DNA of 64,000 nt from Thiofilum sp039797965 (GTDB lineage: Bacteria; Pseudomonadota; Gammaproteobacteria; Thiotrichales; Thiotrichaceae): assembly GCA_039797965.1 (NCBI GenBank), contig JBDKGX010000001.1:62001-126000 (forward strand), given 5' to 3'. The position numbers were made by a program, and so were the translations under genes. Each line of letters begins with the position of its first letter. Positions within the stretch are counted from its first letter, which is position 1. Below, in pieces: positions 61,023 to 64,000 of this stretch. The notes below the pieces were generated by a model. The model worked only from the letters and a program-made list of their open reading frames with translations. It did no database searches and was not told the DNA's origin.

Positions 61023-62033
61023 ATGAGTGTTCCAGTAAAACAACTAGTCAAACGTTTGGTTTTAGCTACAACTTTAGCCCTTACCTTAGGTTCAAGTACT
61101 TATGCTGCCGAGTTAGCCACAGTAAAAGTCGGTGCATTAAAGTTTGGTACCGTCAATTGGCTACTAGAAACTATTAAAAATAATGAGTTAGCTCAAAAAA
61201 ATGGGGTGGACTTACAGGTCGTGGAGCTAAGCGGTAAAGATGCCTCACAAGTTGCGTTACAAGCGAAATCAGTTGATATAGTAGTGACCGATTGGCTTTG
61301 GGTGACGCGCTTACGTTCTGAAGGTACTCCCTACACCTTTGCCCCTTACTCCAATGCGGTCGGTAGCTTAATGATGAACCCTAAGGCGGGAGCAAAAACT
61401 ATTGCTGACTTACAAGGTAAAAAGATTGGGGTGGCCGGGGGAGCCGTCGATAAAAGTTGGCTTTTAATGCGAGCGTACAGCCAACAAGAAATCGGTAAAG
61501 ATTTAAAAAATGTAGTCGAGCCGCAATTTGGCGCACCGCCGTTACTCAATGAGTTAGCGCTTAAAGGTGATTTGGATGGCGTGATTACCTTTTGGAATTA
61601 TGCCGCCCCTTTAAAAGCAGCAGGCTTTGATGCCCTGATGCCGTTGCCTAAAGTACTCAAAGCCTTGGGGGTAGAGCGTCCCTTGCCGTTGATTGGTTGG
61701 GTATTTGATGAGAAATGGGCAGATGACAACAAAGCTACCGTGCAAGGCTTTTTAAAAGCCACCGAAGAAGCACAACAAATCCTCTTAAACTCTGATGAGG
61801 CGTGGACGAAATTGCGTCCAATGATGAAAGCGGAGGAGGATAAGTTATTTACTGAGCTACGAGATTTATATCGGGCAGGCATCCCTCAGTGCTTTGGCAA
61901 AGCCGAGCAAGACGCCTCTGCTAAAGCCTTTACGATTATGGCAGGCTTAGGCGGCAGTGAATTAGTGGGTAATGCCAAAGAGCTAGCAGCGGGGACATTC
62001 TGGTCGGGTGTGGCGGATAGACCTTGTCCTTAA
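61023..62033 (+). CDS. NitT/TauT-type ABC substrate-binding protein
   Basis: A 336-residue periplasmic receptor with a signal peptide (about 1-28, ending STYAAE) and a type 2 fold: VKVGALKFGTVNWLLE, SVDIVVTDWLW, IADLQGKKIGVAGGAVDKSW, and a long helical end with QCFGKAEQDASAKAF. Family members bind taurine, sulfonates, nitrate, pyrimidine or cobalamin precursors; the ligand here is not predictable. The start has GGAGGA about 10 bases upstream. It is followed at 9 bases by its permease. Confidence 0.85.
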   Translation: MSVPVKQLVKRLVLATTLALTLGSSTYAAELATVKVGALKFGTVNWLLETIKNNELAQKNGVDLQVVELSGKDASQVALQAKSVDIVVTDWLWVTRLRSEGTPYTFAPYSNAVGSLMMNPKAGAKTIADLQGKKIGVAGGAVDKSWLLMRAYSQQEIGKDLKNVVEPQFGAPPLLNELALKGDLDGVITFWNYAAPLKAAGFDALMPLPKVLKALGVERPLPLIGWVFDEKWADDNKATVQGFLKATEEAQQILLNSDEAWTKLRPMMKAEEDKLFTELRDLYRAGIPQCFGKAEQDASAKAFTIMAGLGGSELVGNAKELAAGTFWSGVADRPCP

Positions 62034-62042
62034 TGATCTAAA

Positions 62043-62804
62043 ATGTTGAGTACTTTACGTATTGATTGGAATCAATGGGGGCGTGTGGCGTCTCTGGTGC
62101 TGTTTATTGCGCTGTGGCAATTAGTAGCCCTTTATGCTCAAACGAAAGTACTTCCTACGCCCACGGCTGTATTTAGCCGTTTAGGTCATGAATTGTTTTC
62201 CGGTGAATTATTGCTGCATTTAGGTATGACCTTAGTGCGCGTCGCTTTGGCTTTTACAGGGGCTATGTTGATTGGTGTAGTACTTGGTATTGTGATGGGA
62301 GCCAAACCACGCTGGAATCAGTGGCTAGATAATCTCTTGATTTTATTTTTAAATATTCCCGCTTTAGTACTGATTATTCTGTGTTATGTGTGGTTTGGTT
62401 TGACCGAGACGGCGGCGATTTTAGCGGTGGCTTTAAATAAGATCCCTACCGTAGCGATTACCTTACGTGAAGGAACGCGAGCGGTGGATAAGGGCTTATT
62501 AGAAGTTGCTCAAGTGTATCGGGTATCACGCTGGGATACGTTTTGGCAAGTGTACTGGCCGCAGCTTTATCCTTATCTATTTGCAGCAGGGCGTAATGGT
62601 TTGGCACTGATTTGGAAAATTGTCTTAGTGGTGGAGCTATTAGGACGCAGTAATGGGATTGGGTTTCAGCTAGGTACATTTTTTCAGTACTTTGATATTA
62701 CGGGGATTTTGGCTTATACCGTGACATTTGTAGCGGTGGTGTTATTGCTAGAAAGTACTGTGGTACGCCCACTAGAAAAGCGTCTGAATCGGTGGCGGGC
62801 ATGA
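62043..62804 (+). CDS. NitT/TauT-type ABC permease
   Basis: A 253-residue, six-span inner-membrane permease of the binding-protein-dependent type. The EAA coupling loop is visible as EGTRAVDKGLLEVAQVYRVSR before PQLYPYLFAAGRNGLALIWK. It forms the channel for the receptor encoded upstream. It overlaps the ATPase gene by 13 bases. Length and order match the TauC/SsuC role. Confidence 0.9.
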   Translation: MLSTLRIDWNQWGRVASLVLFIALWQLVALYAQTKVLPTPTAVFSRLGHELFSGELLLHLGMTLVRVALAFTGAMLIGVVLGIVMGAKPRWNQWLDNLLILFLNIPALVLIILCYVWFGLTETAAILAVALNKIPTVAITLREGTRAVDKGLLEVAQVYRVSRWDTFWQVYWPQLYPYLFAAGRNGLALIWKIVLVVELLGRSNGIGFQLGTFFQYFDITGILAYTVTFVAVVLLLESTVVRPLEKRLNRWRA

Positions 62805-63556
62805 GTGTCGTACTGGATATTCACAACAAAACCTTTGCCAATGGTACGCAAGCCCTAGGGCAACTCCAATTACAAGTACAAGACGGTGAGTTTGTAGCCA
62901 TTGTAGCGCCTTCAGGAGCGGGCAAGACTACGCTGTTGCGAATGATTGCGGGCTTAGATACCGAGTACTCTGGCATGATTCAATTACCGAGTACTTCCAG
63001 TGTTCAGGCTGAGACTGCATTTTTATTTCAAGAGCCGCGTTTAATGCCGTGGTTGAGTGTTATAGATAATATTCGTTTAGTCATTCCCAAAGCACAGCGA
63101 GAGCGGTATGAGCCACGTATTGAGCTTTTACTTAAACAAGTGGGTTTGAGTCAATTTGCAAAAGCCTACCCCAAAGAATTATCCGGAGGTATGGCGCGGC
63201 GGGTGGCATTGATACGGGCATTTGTGCGTGAGCCGAAGTTATTATTAATGGATGAACCCTTTCAGGCATTGGATGCGCCCACTGCTAATCAATTACGGCA
63301 AATGGTGTTGGCGCTGTGGCAGAGTACTCGTTGCACGGTGATGTTAGTGACCCATAGTTTGCGCGAGGCGTTAATGTTAGCGGATCGAGTAGTATTTTTA
63401 TCATCACGTCCCTCACAGTTAGTACTCGATTATCCCGTCCATTTACCCCGTCCTCGTGCGCTTGAAAGTACTGAGATTCACCAATTATACCAAAGCCTAC
63501 TCACTCAATACCCTGATCTTTTAAGCGGCAGTATTAACGAGGTTGAGCCATGTTAA
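62792..63556 (+). CDS. NitT/TauT-type ABC ATPase
   Basis: A 254-residue nucleotide-binding subunit. Walker A is APSGAGKTTLL (about 38-48), the Q-loop FLFQEPRLMPWL, signature LSGGMARRVALIRAF, Walker B LLLMDEPFQALD and the H-loop VTHSLREAL. It drives the importer with the permease overlapping its start. Its end overlaps the ABC-2 ATPase gene by 7 bases, so importer and exporter are expressed from one transcript. Confidence 0.92.
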   Translation: MAGMSVVLDIHNKTFANGTQALGQLQLQVQDGEFVAIVAPSGAGKTTLLRMIAGLDTEYSGMIQLPSTSSVQAETAFLFQEPRLMPWLSVIDNIRLVIPKAQRERYEPRIELLLKQVGLSQFAKAYPKELSGGMARRVALIRAFVREPKLLLMDEPFQALDAPTANQLRQMVLALWQSTRCTVMLVTHSLREALMLADRVVFLSSRPSQLVLDYPVHLPRPRALESTEIHQLYQSLLTQYPDLLSGSINEVEPC

Positions 63557-64000
63557 AGGTGCAAAATGTTTCCAAATCCTATGGTGCTCATCGGGCGTTA
63601 GACTCGATTAGTTTTAGGTTGGAGTCCGGTTTTTATGCGTTATTAGGTCCTAATGGGGCGGGTAAAAGTACGTTATTTCAATTACTGACAGGCTTATTTA
63701 CACCTGATCAAGGTGAGATCACCGTACTTGATATTGATATTAAACAACATTTGCCGCCAGTACTTGCCCAAATAGGCGTGGTGTTTCAACAAATGGCGCT
63801 GGATTTGGATTTAACCGTACAAGCCAATTTACAGTTTTATGGGCTATTACACGGTTTATCAAAAGCGGAAATTAAACAACGGAGTAATGAAGAGTTGGAG
63901 CGTTTGGGTCTGACTGAAGTACTTACTAAAACCTGTCGATCTTTAAGCGGTGGCAATCGGCGTAAAGTTGAATTAGCTCGTGCTTTACTCACTCACCCTA
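63550..64000 (+). CDS. ABC-2 type ATPase, PQQ-linked system (partial)
   Basis: The first 150 residues of an ABC exporter ATPase that runs off the right edge. Walker A is LGPNGAGKST, the Q-loop GVVFQQMALD and the signature LSGGNRRKVELARAL. Sequence style fits the DrrA/NodI-like ATPases paired with ABC-2 permeases and the TIGR03864-type subunit of PQQ alcohol-dehydrogenase-linked systems (family number from memory). It presumably drives the permease at 60186. Confidence 0.8.
   Translation, partial: MLKVQNVSKSYGAHRALDSISFRLESGFYALLGPNGAGKSTLFQLLTGLFTPDQGEITVLDIDIKQHLPPVLAQIGVVFQQMALDLDLTVQANLQFYGLLHGLSKAEIKQRSNEELERLGLTEVLTKTCRSLSGGNRRKVELARALLTHP

Larger units (their letters stand above)
1972..63923. 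repeat. Dispersed AGTACT hexamer, about 165 copies
   Basis: The coordinates mark the first and last copies. The palindrome occurs by my eye count about 165 times in the window, in genes and gaps alike, often flanked as (A/G)AGTACT(T/C). Composition predicts roughly 20. Coding copies use all three frames: Ser-Thr, x-Val-Leu and (Lys/Glu/Gln)-Tyr-(Leu/Phe). Several occur as inverted pairs in hairpins. Confidence 0.8.

Noticed and set aside
1972..63923. Restriction-site avoidance or ScaI-type restriction as the explanation of AGTACT frequency
   Set aside because: Restriction pressure depletes recognition sites; here the site is strongly enriched.
1..64000. tRNA or rRNA genes
   Set aside because: I looked for T-loop GGTTCGAxTCC patterns and rRNA-like blocks and found none convincing.

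Overview
The window looks like a chromosomal segment of a low-to-mid GC gammaproteobacterium. The housekeeping genes (argS, rsuA, ilvA, rpiA, hemW, hemL, thiD, rsmE, hldE, waaA, lptFG, amtB, pilU) are gammaproteobacterial in architecture. A sheathed or filamentous Thiotrichales-type sulfur bacterium is a reasonable guess. That is inference from gene content and from several Gly/Asn/Trp-rich structural-looking proteins; no rRNA is present to settle it. I saw no tRNA or rRNA genes, CRISPR array, insertion sequence or prophage.

Layout. 0-0.3 kb: 5' end of a low-complexity Thr/Gly-rich protein. 0.7-3.2 kb: caspase-like protease with a degenerate formylglycine-enzyme-like tail, an ECF-type sigma factor and a one-TM protein likely to be its anti-sigma. 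3.2-17 kb: thioesterase, META lipoprotein, argS, pilU, rsuA, ilvA, rpiA, a 1046-aa exported multidomain protein, and the LptF/LptG pair. 17-24.3 kb: ankyrin protein, hemW, then four tandem, separately terminated low-complexity genes, three of which share an N-terminal module. 24.9-47.6 kb: thiol defence (Prx-Grx fusion, glutathione reductase), an MFS exporter, thiD, hemL, a protease-FHA pair, rsmE, phosphofructokinase, amtB, hldE, a Tat-exported protein, FAD oxidoreductase, AI-2E permease, phospholipase D-type cardiolipin synthase, and a run from a membrane protein through waaA to a cytochrome and ferredoxin. 47.6-49.8 kb is accessory: a TacAT toxin-antitoxin pair, a 52-aa membrane peptide, two small glycine-zipper proteins and an XRE regulator. 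49.7-54 kb: DUF2157/GDYXXLXY pair and a 5'-nucleotidase lipoprotein. 54-64 kb: the two parts of a transport cluster of the type linked to PQQ-dependent alcohol dehydrogenases (substrate-binding protein and beta-propeller on the minus strand; ABC-2 exporter plus a NitT/TauT-type ABC importer on the plus strand), separated by endonuclease V and a McrBC type IV restriction pair.

Two signals stand out. First, the palindrome AGTACT is strikingly frequent: about 165 copies by eye against roughly 20 expected from composition. It occurs in all three codon frames and as inverted pairs in intergenic terminator-like hairpins, which resembles a DNA-uptake-type or other genome-wide signature motif. Second, the low-complexity family at 19.2-24.3 kb (with possible relatives at 0-0.3 kb and 8.1-8.6 kb) combines a conserved N-terminal helix, variable Gly/Trp/Asn/Thr/Pro-rich tails and, in one member, repeated ~45-aa helical modules on Pro-rich linkers. 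I do not recognise this family; it is the best candidate here for an undescribed system.
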